Part shown: in pieces, positions 8,866 through 19,135 of the stretch | How positions within the stretch are numbered: position 1 is the stretch's first letter | Layout of the letters: each line of letters starts with the position of its first letter | Origin: Marivita sp. | Lineage (GTDB): Bacteria; Pseudomonadota; Alphaproteobacteria; Rhodobacterales; Rhodobacteraceae | Direction: 5' to 3' | Assembly: GCF_022763305.1 (NCBI RefSeq) | Contig: NZ_JALEGT010000092.1 | Span: 1-42,458 of the forward strand | DNA: 42,458 nt | Program-made: the position numbers and the translations under genes | Notes under the pieces: generated by a model | What the model saw: the letters and a program-made list of their open reading frames with translations, nothing else | What the model was told of the DNA's origin: nothing | Database searches by the model: none

Positions 8866-9158
8866 GGGCAGCATCCGGACCGACAACGCGTCGGGCCATG
8901 GCAATGGGCGTTTTGATGCGGGTTTCCTCTGGCTGTCGGCATGATTTTCAGCCGGTCTGCCCGCTCGGAACGGTGACATGAGCGCAGCGATTCAAGGTGC
9001 TTTTCCAACTGGTTGAACCGGGGATTTCCGTCCGGTGCACGACCTTGGCAGCCTTCAAAGAGCGGTCTTTTGCCGATGATCATTTCCGTCGGCCTATGAG
9101 CGAATCACAACCTGTGGTAAAGCTGCCATGATTTTTAATTTTGCCGTGGAGTATTGCC
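8866..9158 (+). promoter_or_regulatory. Intergenic leader upstream of the giant oxidase operon
   Basis: About 290 bases lie between the phosphatase stop and the oxidase start, with no convincing gene and no clear U-tailed terminator. The last 45 bases become AT-rich (around 9125-9142), and a Shine-Dalgarno-like GGAG at 9148-9151 lies 7 bases before ATG 9159. Because every other junction on this side is an overlap, a break of this length suggests the oxidase operon has its own promoter here. No operator was recognised. Confidence 0.4.
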
Positions 9159-12100
9159 ATGGGTCGCTTTTACAATCCCCTTGGGGCACGCGTCTTCTAT
9201 TGCCTGTCGATAATAACGTTTATTTTCATGCCTCTATGGGCATATGCACAAGATCGGAACATCGCGGAACCGATAGCGTGTCAAAACGTTCACGACATCG
9301 TCAACGAGAGCGAGGCTGGAAGTCGGTTCTCCCGTACGTTGTGTGCCGACATTGTCGCGATGGACCAGATGCTGGTGTACAACCGGTTTGGCAGCTTCAA
9401 TCCTTACGGCATGATCTACGCGTTGCGGCGCGACGTAATCAGCGCCTCCGAACCGGTCCGCGCGCTGAGCGCAGATCAATGCGATGACAGCCTTGGCATC
9501 GAAAGCCACGGCACCGATCTGGCGCCCGGAAAGCTGCGCCTGCGCGACTGCAAACGACCCCGTCCTCTCACGCTGCGGGCCAATGTGGGAGATATCCTGC
9601 ATGTGCGGCTGACGAATTTCCTGCGGGAAAAGCCGCCGGGCTATTCCGAGACCTTCTGCAAGACATCCGCAAATGAACCCGGCATGCCCTTCGGCTCGGA
9701 CTTCCACGGCCTGCGGGCCGCCGTGTCGGAAGGCACGGCGTCGCAGGTTCAGCATGGTGAGGCGTCCTGCCGTCCGGCCAACGGGTCGCCGCAAGCCGAT
9801 ATCGACGGCAACTGGCCTCTGACCCGTGGCGCGAACATGGCAATCCAGGGTCTGAGCACCTTCGGCCTGCGCAACGGTCGCGTGGTCGAGGCACATGATG
9901 CCTGCAAGGGGTTGGCGGCGATCCCGCCGGGCACGGGCATCGACTGCTACTACAGGATTGAACGCGAAGGTCCGTTCTTCATGGCCAGCACCGGCGCGCC
10001 GTCTGGGGGGCAAGGCGATGGCGGCAGCCTCGTTCATGGGCTTTTCGGTGCGGTGATGGCCGAACCTGCGCAATCGCGCTGGTATCGCAGCCAGGTTTCG
10101 CAGGCGACCTTCCGGACGGTCTGGCGTGCGGCCGACAATGGCGTTCGGCATGCCATCCGGGCAGCCGATATAGACGATGCCAGCCGCTATGAGGCGGTTG
10201 CGCGGGATCCGGTTTCGGGAAAGTCGCTGCCGCTTTTGAACATGCTGGCACGGGTGGACCGTGTCGACGACGCGCTGCGCGAGGAGCAGCCCAATCTCTA
10301 TTTCGGAGAGGGCGTGTTCGACATCGTGCATGCCGACCTCAACGCCATTGTGCACCGCAACGACCGCGAAGTGGGCACGCCACTCACGTTCCGGGAATTC
10401 TCGGTGTTCTTCCATGACGAACTGAAGACGTTTTACCCCCGCAACTTTGAAGAGCTGGGTGCCTTCGGCGCCGGACAGCTGGCCGGAGTTCGCGACGGGT
10501 TCGCGATCAATTACGGGGCCAGCGGCATGGGCGACATGCTGATCGCCAACCGCAAGGGCATCGGCCCGACTGCGAATTGCCAGGAATGTCTTTACGAGGA
10601 ATTCTTCCTGACATCCTGGGCCAATGGCGATCCGTCCCTGCTGGAGCATTACAGCGACGATCCGTCAAACGTGCATCACTCGTACCTGAACGACGCGGTC
10701 GTCTTCCGGAACTTCCATGCGGGACCAAAGGAAACCCATGTCTTCCACTTGCATGCCCATCAATGGTTCGCGGGCAATGACGGCAATCGCGGGTCCTATC
10801 TCGACAGTCAGACCGTCGCGCCGCAGCAGGGGTTTTCCTACGACATCTATGGCGGCGGGCTCGAGGTCTATCATCGCGGGCTGCCCGGTGAGGAGGGCTG
10901 GTACGAGACCCTGGGCTCGGGCAACCGAAACAGGACCGTTGGGGACTCGATCTTCCACTGTCACCTCTACCCGCATTTCGCTCAAGGCATGTGGGAGCTC
11001 TGGCGCGTGCATGACGTGCTGGAAGACGGTTCCCGCAAACTGCCGGATGGCCAGTGGGAACCGGTTCTGTCGTTGGCCGAGATGGGAGACAAGATCAAGG
11101 CGCGCAAGCGGCCGGGATCGGTCGATCAGGAAACCGGACGCTGGATTGCGCCCGGTGCGGGGCTGAGCGGGCAGAATGTCGGAACACCCGTGCCCGCACT
11201 GGTTCCGCTGCCGGGACAGGCTTGGCCGGTCCTGCCCAGCTATCCCGAAGACGTCGCGACACTCGACGAAGAGGGCACCGTCACGGCGGACCCGGTCGAC
11301 GAGATCGCGACCTTTGCGGGATATCCCTTCTACATCGCCGGACAGCCTGGCCACCGTCCGCCGCAGGCGCCGATGGACATCGCCCGCGCGCTTGATGGGG
11401 ATCAGGTCACCGGCGAATACCTTGACGGCGGCATGCCTCGACATGTTGTGACAGATGACAGCAGCCGTGCCCTGCCGTTCAAACTGCCGCAACAGGTTGC
11501 CGATGACTTGGCCAGGGACACCGGAACACCCGATCTGGCCTCGGCCTTGTCTAGCCCCTCCGCAACCGCACGCGAGGCGTTGCAATCTCAGGTTCTCGCA
11601 ACGGCCCTTGCCCTTGGCGACATGAGCATGAAGCTCAAGGCACTGACCATCGACCTGCTGGAATACGACGGCGAACCCATCGAGCGCGCCGCGATGGCGT
11701 TTCATCACGACGGCGTTCTTCCCGGCGGCACGGCGCTGTCGGTGCTGGCACCGGATGGCAGCGGATCAAGCTTCCAGACGATCGGTGGCGGCTACCAGAC
11801 GCAGGGCGGTGCCAACCTCTTCACCGTCAACGGGGCGCCCGCCAAACCCGGCGCGCCGTTTGCCGATCCCTGTGGCGCGCCGTCTGCCTTCGGCCAGATC
11901 GTCCGTGACGACGCCGACAGCTACAGCTTTGTCTCGGGTGGAACGCAGTTCGAGATCCTTACCGTCGCCGGTGGTCAACCTCTGTCCGGTGGTCTGCCGG
12001 CCGGGGATGCGGAGGTGTCGAACTGGGTGGAACACCAGCGCACCGACAGCGCGCATTTCCCCAACGGTCCGCCCCGTCTGTATTACCTCGACGGCGGCGC

Positions 12101-15100
12101 GGCGCAGGAGATCCAGCGCGGTGCGCATGTCCTTGAAGGTGATCCGTTCCTCAAGGGCCTGAGCAACACGCAATTCACACCGGACCCCGCGGTTGTCGGA
12201 TACCGGCGCTATGAAGGCTCGGCCGTTCAGGTGGATCTCATCACCAATCGCGCGGGCTGGCATGACCCGCAGGCCCGGATCAATGTCCTGACCAACGCGT
12301 CCGGCGATTACGACGGATCGGACGGCTACAAGCAGGGTGGCGGGCGCATTTCGCCAAAGGTCACGGCCAGCGAAGAGCCGTTCTTCTTTCGCGCTCTGTC
12401 CGGCGAATGCATCGAGTTCCGTCACACCAACGAATTGCCGAAGGAACTGGAACTGGACGATTTCCAGGTCAAGACCCCGACCGACACCATCGGCCAGCAC
12501 ATCCATCTCGTGAAATTCGATGTGACCGCATCGGACGGGTCGGGCAATGGCTTCAACTACGAAGACGGCACGTTCGCTCCGGGCGAGATCGCGGCCCGCA
12601 TCTGTGCGGCCAAGAACACCAGCTCGGCCAGCCTTGTCAGCTTCACCCGCAGCCCCGGCGAACTGCTCATGCGCGAATATTCGGAGGCCGACAAAGGTGA
12701 CCTTTGCACCTTCGACACAGAGACCGAGCTGTGGAAGGTGAGCGAGGCCTATGATCACAAGATCTGGACCTTCACCCTGTCCAAGCATCGCGAGCTGTTC
12801 CAGACCACGACGCAACGCTGGTTCGCGGACCCGATCCTCTCGGACACGCGTGCACCGGATGACAGCGGTGGGGTGGGGAAGGCAGACAGGACTCTGCGGA
12901 CGGTGTTCAGCCATGATCATTTCGGCCCGTCCTCGATCCAGCAGCACGGCTTCTACACCGCACTCGTGATCGAGCCGCAATCGGCGCAGATCTGCGATCC
13001 GGACGACGGCACCTGCACGTCGCCACGCACGGATCGGGATCTGGTTCTGGCCAGCCCGGATGACGTGGGTGCGCGGAAGGTCATCGTCGATCTGATGCCG
13101 GTGGATACCGACGAGCTATCCTACCGCGAATTCGCGCTCTCCATCGCCGACTTCGCGGTGCTTTACGATCCGCGCAACAACGTGCCGGTGGATGCGGTCG
13201 AAAAGGCGCTGCTGGGCGGAGACACCCTGGCCATGAAAGGCATGCTGACACTTGCCTGCGAAGCCCGATACGGAGCCGAAGCGGCGCGGCTTGAAAAGGC
13301 CGGGCAACCGGCTTCCGATGTGGATGCCCGGTTGCAACGCATGGCGGATATCTGCGGGTCGGCCCTGACCAAGGACAGTGGCGGATGGAAGATGCTGTTC
13401 CCCGGTCTGTCGCCTGTGCATGGCGAACCGGGCGATCTTCCGCCCGCATGGCTCTCTGCGGGGCGACCGGGCGATCCGGCGCACCAGGCGGGTCTTGCGC
13501 CGGCGCTGCTGGACGAAATCACCATCGAACATCACGGCACCGACATGTCGGCACCGGATTACCTGCAAACCTATCTGACGGAATACCGTGCCAAGGCGGC
13601 AGGCCATCTGCCCGGACCACGGGCGCTTCTGGCAAGCCCGGTTTCGCCGCCGGCGCGGCCCGAAAGCATCTCGGTCGACCATCACGATCCTTATCTGGTG
13701 AATTACAGGGGCGAGCCTTTCCCGCTGCGGCTGGGAGAGGATTCCAGCGCGGGGTCGTCCTGTGACCTGACGGCACGGGTCGAGGATTGGGTGACACCGC
13801 TGCTGACCGGTGTGACCGACCGCTGCGAGATCAGCCGGCAGAAAACCGGCGATGCGGGCGATCCGGCGAACGTGATGCTGTCTTTGCTGCACAAGGATCC
13901 CGCCACGCCGATCTTCCATGCTCTGGACAACGACCCGCTGCAATTCCGCCTGATCCAGGGCGCTCAGGAGGTGCAGCACACTTTCACCGTCGAAGGAATG
14001 ACCTGGCCGCGCAACATCGACCAGATGTTCCCAAGCGCGACAAGCGAACGCGACGCGATCACGCCGCTCGATACGCTGGTGCGGACCTGCGAGACCTGGC
14101 AGGGCGCCGCCAGCAGCGTGCGGATGGCCCGTGCTGGCCGACCGGATGAATACCGCACATGGGCGGCCAGCGGGGCCACCGCTTGGCCTGCCGGTTCCTC
14201 CGAGCGCGCGTTCTGGGAGGACATGGAGGCGCAACTGGCCCAGTGCTTCAACGCGGACGGGCGCATTGCCGCGCAAGAGATCGGGATTTCGGAGCATTTC
14301 GAATTCCGCGCGGCCTTCCTCTATGACAACAACTTTGGAGGGCTTGGCGAAAAGGTGCGCAACAACCGGTTTGCTCCCGGGCGCATCACGACCATTCAGA
14401 GCCTGCTCGACCTTTTGCTGGAACGGCGCGAACTGCTTGTGCTGCGCACGGCCGTGTCGGACACGCCCTACCATTTCGGATCGCAGGATGCGCTTTGGAA
14501 CGGGGCATGGGGCCTGATCCGTGTCGCGGCAGAGAACCGCAAATACTTTGCCTACGTGGCCCTTCTGGAAGAGATCGACCGGACCATCGCGCAGGTCGAA
14601 CCACTGGTGCGCGAAAACCCGGAGGCCGCTCCACCGCGCGACCTGCTCAATGGCGCGACGCGGTTGCTGCGTGCGCCGCTCGATACGATCCTCGACCGGG
14701 TGCCGGAGCTTGCCATCGATCCGCAGATCCGCGCCCTGCCGCGCTCGCTTGGCGTGCCAGAGCAGCCGCAGCAGGAGCCCCTGCAGGAACCGGCACAACG
14801 GGTCTTGCCGCTCGAACGCTTCGAACAGGAAGCGCAGCGCAGCATTCAGGCCCTCCCGGACCTGCGACAGGACCGCATCCTCAAGCGGTTCCAGCTGGAC
14901 GTGCCTGATCGCAGGCTTCCCAACCTGCGCCCGGAGCTGAACCAGTTGGATCGCTTCGTGCGGGGCAAGACCGATGTGCCCGACTATCAGCCGGTGGCCG
15001 AATGCCCTGCAAATGCGCCGAACGTCTACACCTCCATCGTTGCGATCGAAAGCCGCACCGTCTTTCCTCGGCAACCGCAAACGCGGTACTCGGAAACGCT

Positions 15101-17330
15101 CGTCGATCCTGACGGTCTGTTCTTTGCACTGGTCGATCCGCGCGTGCTGATCCGGCCGGAAGACCCAAAGAGCGTGTCTGATCTGGACATCGAGGATCGG
15201 ACCAATTGGGACGCGATACCGCTGTCGCGTGTGGTCGCAGCCGTCCGGCAGTTCTACGACAAGCCCGAGCCTCTGGTGCTGAACGTGAATGCCGGGGATT
15301 GCGTGTTTGTCACGCTCCTGAATGCCCTGCGTTACCAGGACGGGCGGATCGCCGGGCTGGCCGATGGGACGGGCGATGCCATGATGCCGGGCATCACGTC
15401 GCTCAACACCGAACGCCCATGGGACGGCCTGTCCGAACCGGATGACGCGGCGCATCACATGCTGACCAATGCGGACCGGACCAAGGATGTCGTGCCGTCG
15501 GCGCGCCTGTCGGTCACGCTGCCCCTGCCGATCCTGACCAAGCAAAGCAGCTACGGTCGTCCTTACGGGCGCAACCCGATCTGGGCACTCAGCGGCATTC
15601 CCGCCGACCAGCGGGACCCGACGCTCTCTATCCGGGATTTGACGAACCGGCTGGATGCACCGCGCGTGGCCGAGATCGAACAGTTCCAGTTCTATGCTGG
15701 TCTGGCCTTCGCGGACTACCGCTATGCCGTTCCGACACCTCTGGTGGCTGATCTCGCGACACCCACGGGACCCGCGGCACCGGTCCAACCGGCCAGCTTC
15801 ATCGAGGACCTGGGGCAGCGGATCGCCATTCCCGCAGGCATCGCCAACCTGCCGATACGGACAGCCCCCGGGGTGCCTGATGTCATGCTGGGCGACAGCC
15901 TGCTGCAATTGCGCGACCAGCGCAGCGACAGCGTCGATCAGTTGCGCAGGGCGCTTCAGCCGTCGGTCACGGCACCGCCTGCCGACCTCGTGCCTGTTCC
16001 CCCCGGCGTTCAGGGCGGCCTGAGCGGCGTGCTGCGGGACTTGGATCAGAGGCCGCAGATCGCGGCACCGCCGGCTGGAACCATCCGTCTGCCAACCCGT
16101 GATCCGGTCACGCTGCCGAATGTCACAACCAACACCATTGTCATTCCGGGAGACCCGGTAGACGTTGCCAATGGCACCCTGATTGATCGGAGGGATACGG
16201 CGCGCTCTCCGGCGCAGAACCGAGAACTTGCACGCATATTGAACGATTTCAACCAAAGGCTCGACACGGAGATTGGTGGTCAGGACAGTCTCACGATCCT
16301 GCGCAAACAACTGCAGACGCATTTCGTCCCTTACGCGTTCGGTGCGCTGCCGCTCAAGTCCTTTGGCGACGTGATCGGCCATCCCACGCATGGGTTGATC
16401 GGCGCGATCACCGTGGTGCCCCAGAACGCGGCGATTTCGGATGCGCGCGGTCGCAAGGTCCGCTTCGACACCTGCGAGAACCGCCTTGTTGCACCAGGGC
16501 TGACGATCAAGCCCGAGCTGCGCCTATTCGATCTTGGGCCGGCCCAGGCGCAGCGCTGGCAGGAGCTTGGCAACCTGCCGAACCGGACGATCCGTCTGCT
16601 GTGCGAAAGCTATGTCGTCGTGCCGCGCACGGGCGCGCGGGCCGATTGGTCGCCGATGTGGACCTCCTCGCTGACGGCCAAAGGGCCGGGTGGCGAAGGC
16701 GAGCACCGGATCCGCCAGTTCACCCTGTTCTGGCAGGATGGTCTCGGGCAACGGGATCGGAACACCGCAGACCTTTGGGAGCTGGGCGCTTCGAACGAAC
16801 GCCTTGTCAAGGACTGCGCGATCTGCGACGACAGCTATGACTTTGGTGACAAGGGCATCAGCTATCTGAGCGAGCCGTTCCATGTCAGGTTGCGGGACAC
16901 CAACCCGTCACCCATCGAAAGCCATTTCAACCTCAATGAAAAGGATTTCGGGACTGCGTTCTGGCGCCTGTCGCCCAATGAGCTGCCCCCGCGCACCAAA
17001 GCGCCGATGCCGGTGCTGCGTGCGACAGCGGGCGAGGAAGTGGTCGTCCACGTCGTTCACCCCGGAGGCCGGGCGCGGCAGCGCGCCTTTGCCACCATCG
17101 CCCAGGATTACAGCGATCTCTTCCCCGGCTTCGGCTTCCCGCGTGCCGCACTTCTGGCACCGGGCAAGGCGATCACCGCGTCGTTGACCAAGACGGTGGA
17201 ACCGGGCTGCTATCTGTGGTTCGACGGGCCACTGCATCTGCGCGCGGGCGGCGTCTGGGGCCTTCTCGACGTGCTGACCTCGGCACAGGCCCGTGATCCG
17301 GAGGCGACGGCATGCGGACCGCGGCGCTGA
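9159..17330 (+). CDS. Giant exported multicopper oxidase, MnxG/manganese-oxidase-like
   Basis: A 2723-residue secreted multicopper oxidase. ATG 9159 is chosen over TTG 9141 because GGAG lies 7 bases upstream; it gives a Sec signal peptide ending LWAYA-QD near residue 31. Numbering from this start, the copper motifs are HVFHLH (H527, H530, H532; loop L3) and HCH-x3-H-x4-M (H600, C601, H602, H606, M611; loop L4, complete type-1 site). They are followed by QHIH (H1114, H1116; L1) and SHDHFG (H1252, H1254; L2). L3/L4 therefore precede L1/L2, as recalled for MnxG-type Mn(II) oxidases. The motifs GISEHFEF and the QH-TFTVEGM segment (1606-1614) also fit that family. The N-terminal L1/L2 positions look vestigial (DFHG at 183, no HxH near 271-293). 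About 1000 further residues hold a Pro/Gln-rich linker (around 1860-1960) and degenerate cupredoxin-like segments ending in HVVH (2631-2634). Bacillus MnxG is only about 1200 residues. Substrate (Mn, Fe or organic) is inference. Confidence 0.9.
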   Translation: MGRFYNPLGARVFYCLSIITFIFMPLWAYAQDRNIAEPIACQNVHDIVNESEAGSRFSRTLCADIVAMDQMLVYNRFGSFNPYGMIYALRRDVISASEPVRALSADQCDDSLGIESHGTDLAPGKLRLRDCKRPRPLTLRANVGDILHVRLTNFLREKPPGYSETFCKTSANEPGMPFGSDFHGLRAAVSEGTASQVQHGEASCRPANGSPQADIDGNWPLTRGANMAIQGLSTFGLRNGRVVEAHDACKGLAAIPPGTGIDCYYRIEREGPFFMASTGAPSGGQGDGGSLVHGLFGAVMAEPAQSRWYRSQVSQATFRTVWRAADNGVRHAIRAADIDDASRYEAVARDPVSGKSLPLLNMLARVDRVDDALREEQPNLYFGEGVFDIVHADLNAIVHRNDREVGTPLTFREFSVFFHDELKTFYPRNFEELGAFGAGQLAGVRDGFAINYGASGMGDMLIANRKGIGPTANCQECLYEEFFLTSWANGDPSLLEHYSDDPSNVHHSYLNDAVVFRNFHAGPKETHVFHLHAHQWFAGNDGNRGSYLDSQTVAPQQGFSYDIYGGGLEVYHRGLPGEEGWYETLGSGNRNRTVGDSIFHCHLYPHFAQGMWELWRVHDVLEDGSRKLPDGQWEPVLSLAEMGDKIKARKRPGSVDQETGRWIAPGAGLSGQNVGTPVPALVPLPGQAWPVLPSYPEDVATLDEEGTVTADPVDEIATFAGYPFYIAGQPGHRPPQAPMDIARALDGDQVTGEYLDGGMPRHVVTDDSSRALPFKLPQQVADDLARDTGTPDLASALSSPSATAREALQSQVLATALALGDMSMKLKALTIDLLEYDGEPIERAAMAFHHDGVLPGGTALSVLAPDGSGSSFQTIGGGYQTQGGANLFTVNGAPAKPGAPFADPCGAPSAFGQIVRDDADSYSFVSGGTQFEILTVAGGQPLSGGLPAGDAEVSNWVEHQRTDSAHFPNGPPRLYYLDGGAAQEIQRGAHVLEGDPFLKGLSNTQFTPDPAVVGYRRYEGSAVQVDLITNRAGWHDPQARINVLTNASGDYDGSDGYKQGGGRISPKVTASEEPFFFRALSGECIEFRHTNELPKELELDDFQVKTPTDTIGQHIHLVKFDVTASDGSGNGFNYEDGTFAPGEIAARICAAKNTSSASLVSFTRSPGELLMREYSEADKGDLCTFDTETELWKVSEAYDHKIWTFTLSKHRELFQTTTQRWFADPILSDTRAPDDSGGVGKADRTLRTVFSHDHFGPSSIQQHGFYTALVIEPQSAQICDPDDGTCTSPRTDRDLVLASPDDVGARKVIVDLMPVDTDELSYREFALSIADFAVLYDPRNNVPVDAVEKALLGGDTLAMKGMLTLACEARYGAEAARLEKAGQPASDVDARLQRMADICGSALTKDSGGWKMLFPGLSPVHGEPGDLPPAWLSAGRPGDPAHQAGLAPALLDEITIEHHGTDMSAPDYLQTYLTEYRAKAAGHLPGPRALLASPVSPPARPESISVDHHDPYLVNYRGEPFPLRLGEDSSAGSSCDLTARVEDWVTPLLTGVTDRCEISRQKTGDAGDPANVMLSLLHKDPATPIFHALDNDPLQFRLIQGAQEVQHTFTVEGMTWPRNIDQMFPSATSERDAITPLDTLVRTCETWQGAASSVRMARAGRPDEYRTWAASGATAWPAGSSERAFWEDMEAQLAQCFNADGRIAAQEIGISEHFEFRAAFLYDNNFGGLGEKVRNNRFAPGRITTIQSLLDLLLERRELLVLRTAVSDTPYHFGSQDALWNGAWGLIRVAAENRKYFAYVALLEEIDRTIAQVEPLVRENPEAAPPRDLLNGATRLLRAPLDTILDRVPELAIDPQIRALPRSLGVPEQPQQEPLQEPAQRVLPLERFEQEAQRSIQALPDLRQDRILKRFQLDVPDRRLPNLRPELNQLDRFVRGKTDVPDYQPVAECPANAPNVYTSIVAIESRTVFPRQPQTRYSETLVDPDGLFFALVDPRVLIRPEDPKSVSDLDIEDRTNWDAIPLSRVVAAVRQFYDKPEPLVLNVNAGDCVFVTLLNALRYQDGRIAGLADGTGDAMMPGITSLNTERPWDGLSEPDDAAHHMLTNADRTKDVVPSARLSVTLPLPILTKQSSYGRPYGRNPIWALSGIPADQRDPTLSIRDLTNRLDAPRVAEIEQFQFYAGLAFADYRYAVPTPLVADLATPTGPAAPVQPASFIEDLGQRIAIPAGIANLPIRTAPGVPDVMLGDSLLQLRDQRSDSVDQLRRALQPSVTAPPADLVPVPPGVQGGLSGVLRDLDQRPQIAAPPAGTIRLPTRDPVTLPNVTTNTIVIPGDPVDVANGTLIDRRDTARSPAQNRELARILNDFNQRLDTEIGGQDSLTILRKQLQTHFVPYAFGALPLKSFGDVIGHPTHGLIGAITVVPQNAAISDARGRKVRFDTCENRLVAPGLTIKPELRLFDLGPAQAQRWQELGNLPNRTIRLLCESYVVVPRTGARADWSPMWTSSLTAKGPGGEGEHRIRQFTLFWQDGLGQRDRNTADLWELGASNERLVKDCAICDDSYDFGDKGISYLSEPFHVRLRDTNPSPIESHFNLNEKDFGTAFWRLSPNELPPRTKAPMPVLRATAGEEVVVHVVHPGGRARQRAFATIAQDYSDLFPGFGFPRAALLAPGKAITASLTKTVEPGCYLWFDGPLHLRAGGVWGLLDVLTSAQARDPEATACGPRR

Positions 17331-19135
17331 TCGCGGCCTGCCTTGCCGCACTCGCGGGAGGGGAGAGCCGGGCACAGGCCAGCCTGCTGGCCGAACTGTC
17401 CCTGCATGATCCAGTCACCGGCGCGGCCACCGTTGCGGATGATGGCGAGCCGGTGCGCCTTCGGGTGCGCCTGACCGATCCGGTCACGGGTCTGCCCCCT
17501 CGGGGTGTGGAGCTTCTGGGATGGGTGCGCGCTGTCGCGCCGGACAATCCCGGTTGCGAACGCGCCGCACAGAACTACCGCGCGACCCGTCGCACGCCCG
17601 TGGGATCCGTCGATCTGAACGGTATTCTGCTTGCCACCGTCAACCGGGATGCCACGCTGAGCGTGATCGACCCCAAGCTGAACCTCTACTCGTCGAACAT
17701 GGTCGCCGCGCATCGGCTTGATATGGACCCCGGCGTGGTTGCTGTCAGCCCCAGACAGATGAGCGCCTATGTCGCCGATCCGGACAGCGGCACCATCGTC
17801 AAGGCGCGCCTGACCGGGCCGGATCGCACGATCCTGGCCGAGGGTCTTGGTGGCATCGCGTCGATGGTTGCGGTCAGCAGCGGTGATCTCTGGATCGGAG
17901 ATGATGCCGGTCGGCTGTCGCGTCTGGGACCGGATGGGCGTAGGATCGACAAGATCACCGTCGGGGCAGGGCGGGTGGTGGTCCAGACCCCGCTCGACAC
18001 CGAAAATGACCGTGTTGCGGCATATGTGCCCGAAGGCGCGGCCCTGCTGCTCGACGGTGTGACCGGACACCCGGTTCTGAGCACCGCATTTTCCGCTCCG
18101 ATCACGGATGTGACGATTGTGGGCGAAGACGGCTTGCTGGCGGTTCTCAAGGACAGCGCGGTTGCAGAGATGCGCTATGCCGACGCGCCCGATGTCCCGA
18201 TCATGATCCAGCTGGGCACATCCTTTGCGCGTGTCTCAACCGGACCCGATGCCCGTATCGCGCTGGCCTACACACCCGGTGACAGCATTGTGGCGCTCAT
18301 CGACCTTGCACTGGGCCGCGTCGTGCTGTCGCTGGAATTGACCGGGGCGACGATCAGCGAAGTGACCTTCACCGACAATGCAGCTTTCATCCTCAGCCAT
18401 GACGGCGGGTTTCTGGGTGCGGTTGATCTGGCCACGGTGGCACTTGGCAAACCGGCGATCCTGCGCAAGATCGACCTCGGCGCAAAGACCGAACGCCCCG
18501 GTACGGGCGACGGGCTGCTCGTGCCACTGTTCCCTTCACCGCAGGTGATCGCGGTCGAACCGCGCTTCCAGACCGGTTGGCTGGTGGGCGAGGTGGCCTC
18601 GACCGTGGAGATGCCGCCCATGGACTCGATCCGTCTGCGCGGAGGTGTTCCGCAGTCCGTGCATGTCGTCGATCGCAGTTTCCAGGAGATCGAGACCGGT
18701 GTCTTCGAGACGGTCTGGGCATTCGATGCTGGGGAACGGGAACTGATCCTGACCACCTATAGCGGCCAGTTGTCCACCTGCGTGCCGTTCCACGTGCGCG
18801 GCGAAGTGGAGCAACTGGCCCTCACGCCGGTCCGGTTGACGCCGCAGACCACGATGGCCCCGGTGGCGGGGCAGCCCTTTGACCTCGCGTTCCAGGTGAC
18901 CGGGCCGGACGAAACCGAGCTGCCCGTGTCCAGTCTGACCCTTGTCGTGCCGAGCATGATGTCCGGCTGGGTCGGAGAGGCGGTGGCGACGGCGGATGAC
19001 GCAGGCGTGCTGCGCGCCCGGGTGACGTTTCCACATGAAGGCCCGTTTGTCGTTCAGCCCGTGGACCTGCCGGCCGGTCTGGCACTGCGCTCGGCCCTGA
19101 TCCTCCAAGCCGGTTCTGAAAGGAAAGACCCATGA
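17312..19135 (+). CDS. Exported beta-propeller-like protein (YVTN/cytochrome-D1-like)
   Basis: A 607-residue periplasmic protein. The signal peptide is MRTAALIAACLAALAGGESR with likely cleavage after ..SRA. The middle region has repeated blade-like units with small strands and the turn DPDSGTIVKARL (also SVDLNGILLATVNRDATLSV and DLWIGDDAGRLSRLGPDG), resembling YVTN/NHL-type or cytochrome-d1-type propellers. No haem motif is present. The last 130 residues look like an Ig-like beta domain (LTPVRLTPQTTMAPVAGQPF onward). Its start overlaps the end of the oxidase gene by 19 bases and its stop overlaps the SCO gene, so it is co-translated with both. A scaffold or docking role for the oxidase is a reasonable guess; no enzymatic function can be assigned. 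Confidence 0.75.
   Translation: MRTAALIAACLAALAGGESRAQASLLAELSLHDPVTGAATVADDGEPVRLRVRLTDPVTGLPPRGVELLGWVRAVAPDNPGCERAAQNYRATRRTPVGSVDLNGILLATVNRDATLSVIDPKLNLYSSNMVAAHRLDMDPGVVAVSPRQMSAYVADPDSGTIVKARLTGPDRTILAEGLGGIASMVAVSSGDLWIGDDAGRLSRLGPDGRRIDKITVGAGRVVVQTPLDTENDRVAAYVPEGAALLLDGVTGHPVLSTAFSAPITDVTIVGEDGLLAVLKDSAVAEMRYADAPDVPIMIQLGTSFARVSTGPDARIALAYTPGDSIVALIDLALGRVVLSLELTGATISEVTFTDNAAFILSHDGGFLGAVDLATVALGKPAILRKIDLGAKTERPGTGDGLLVPLFPSPQVIAVEPRFQTGWLVGEVASTVEMPPMDSIRLRGGVPQSVHVVDRSFQEIETGVFETVWAFDAGERELILTTYSGQLSTCVPFHVRGEVEQLALTPVRLTPQTTMAPVAGQPFDLAFQVTGPDETELPVSSLTLVVPSMMSGWVGEAVATADDAGVLRARVTFPHEGPFVVQPVDLPAGLALRSALILQAGSERKDP

Noticed and set aside
13116-16391. A 1091-codon open frame on the minus strand inside the giant oxidase gene
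   Set aside because: It is antisense to a gene with clear signal peptide and copper motifs. Its product is rich in Arg, His and Gln with no recognisable domain, as expected for a GC-rich shadow frame.
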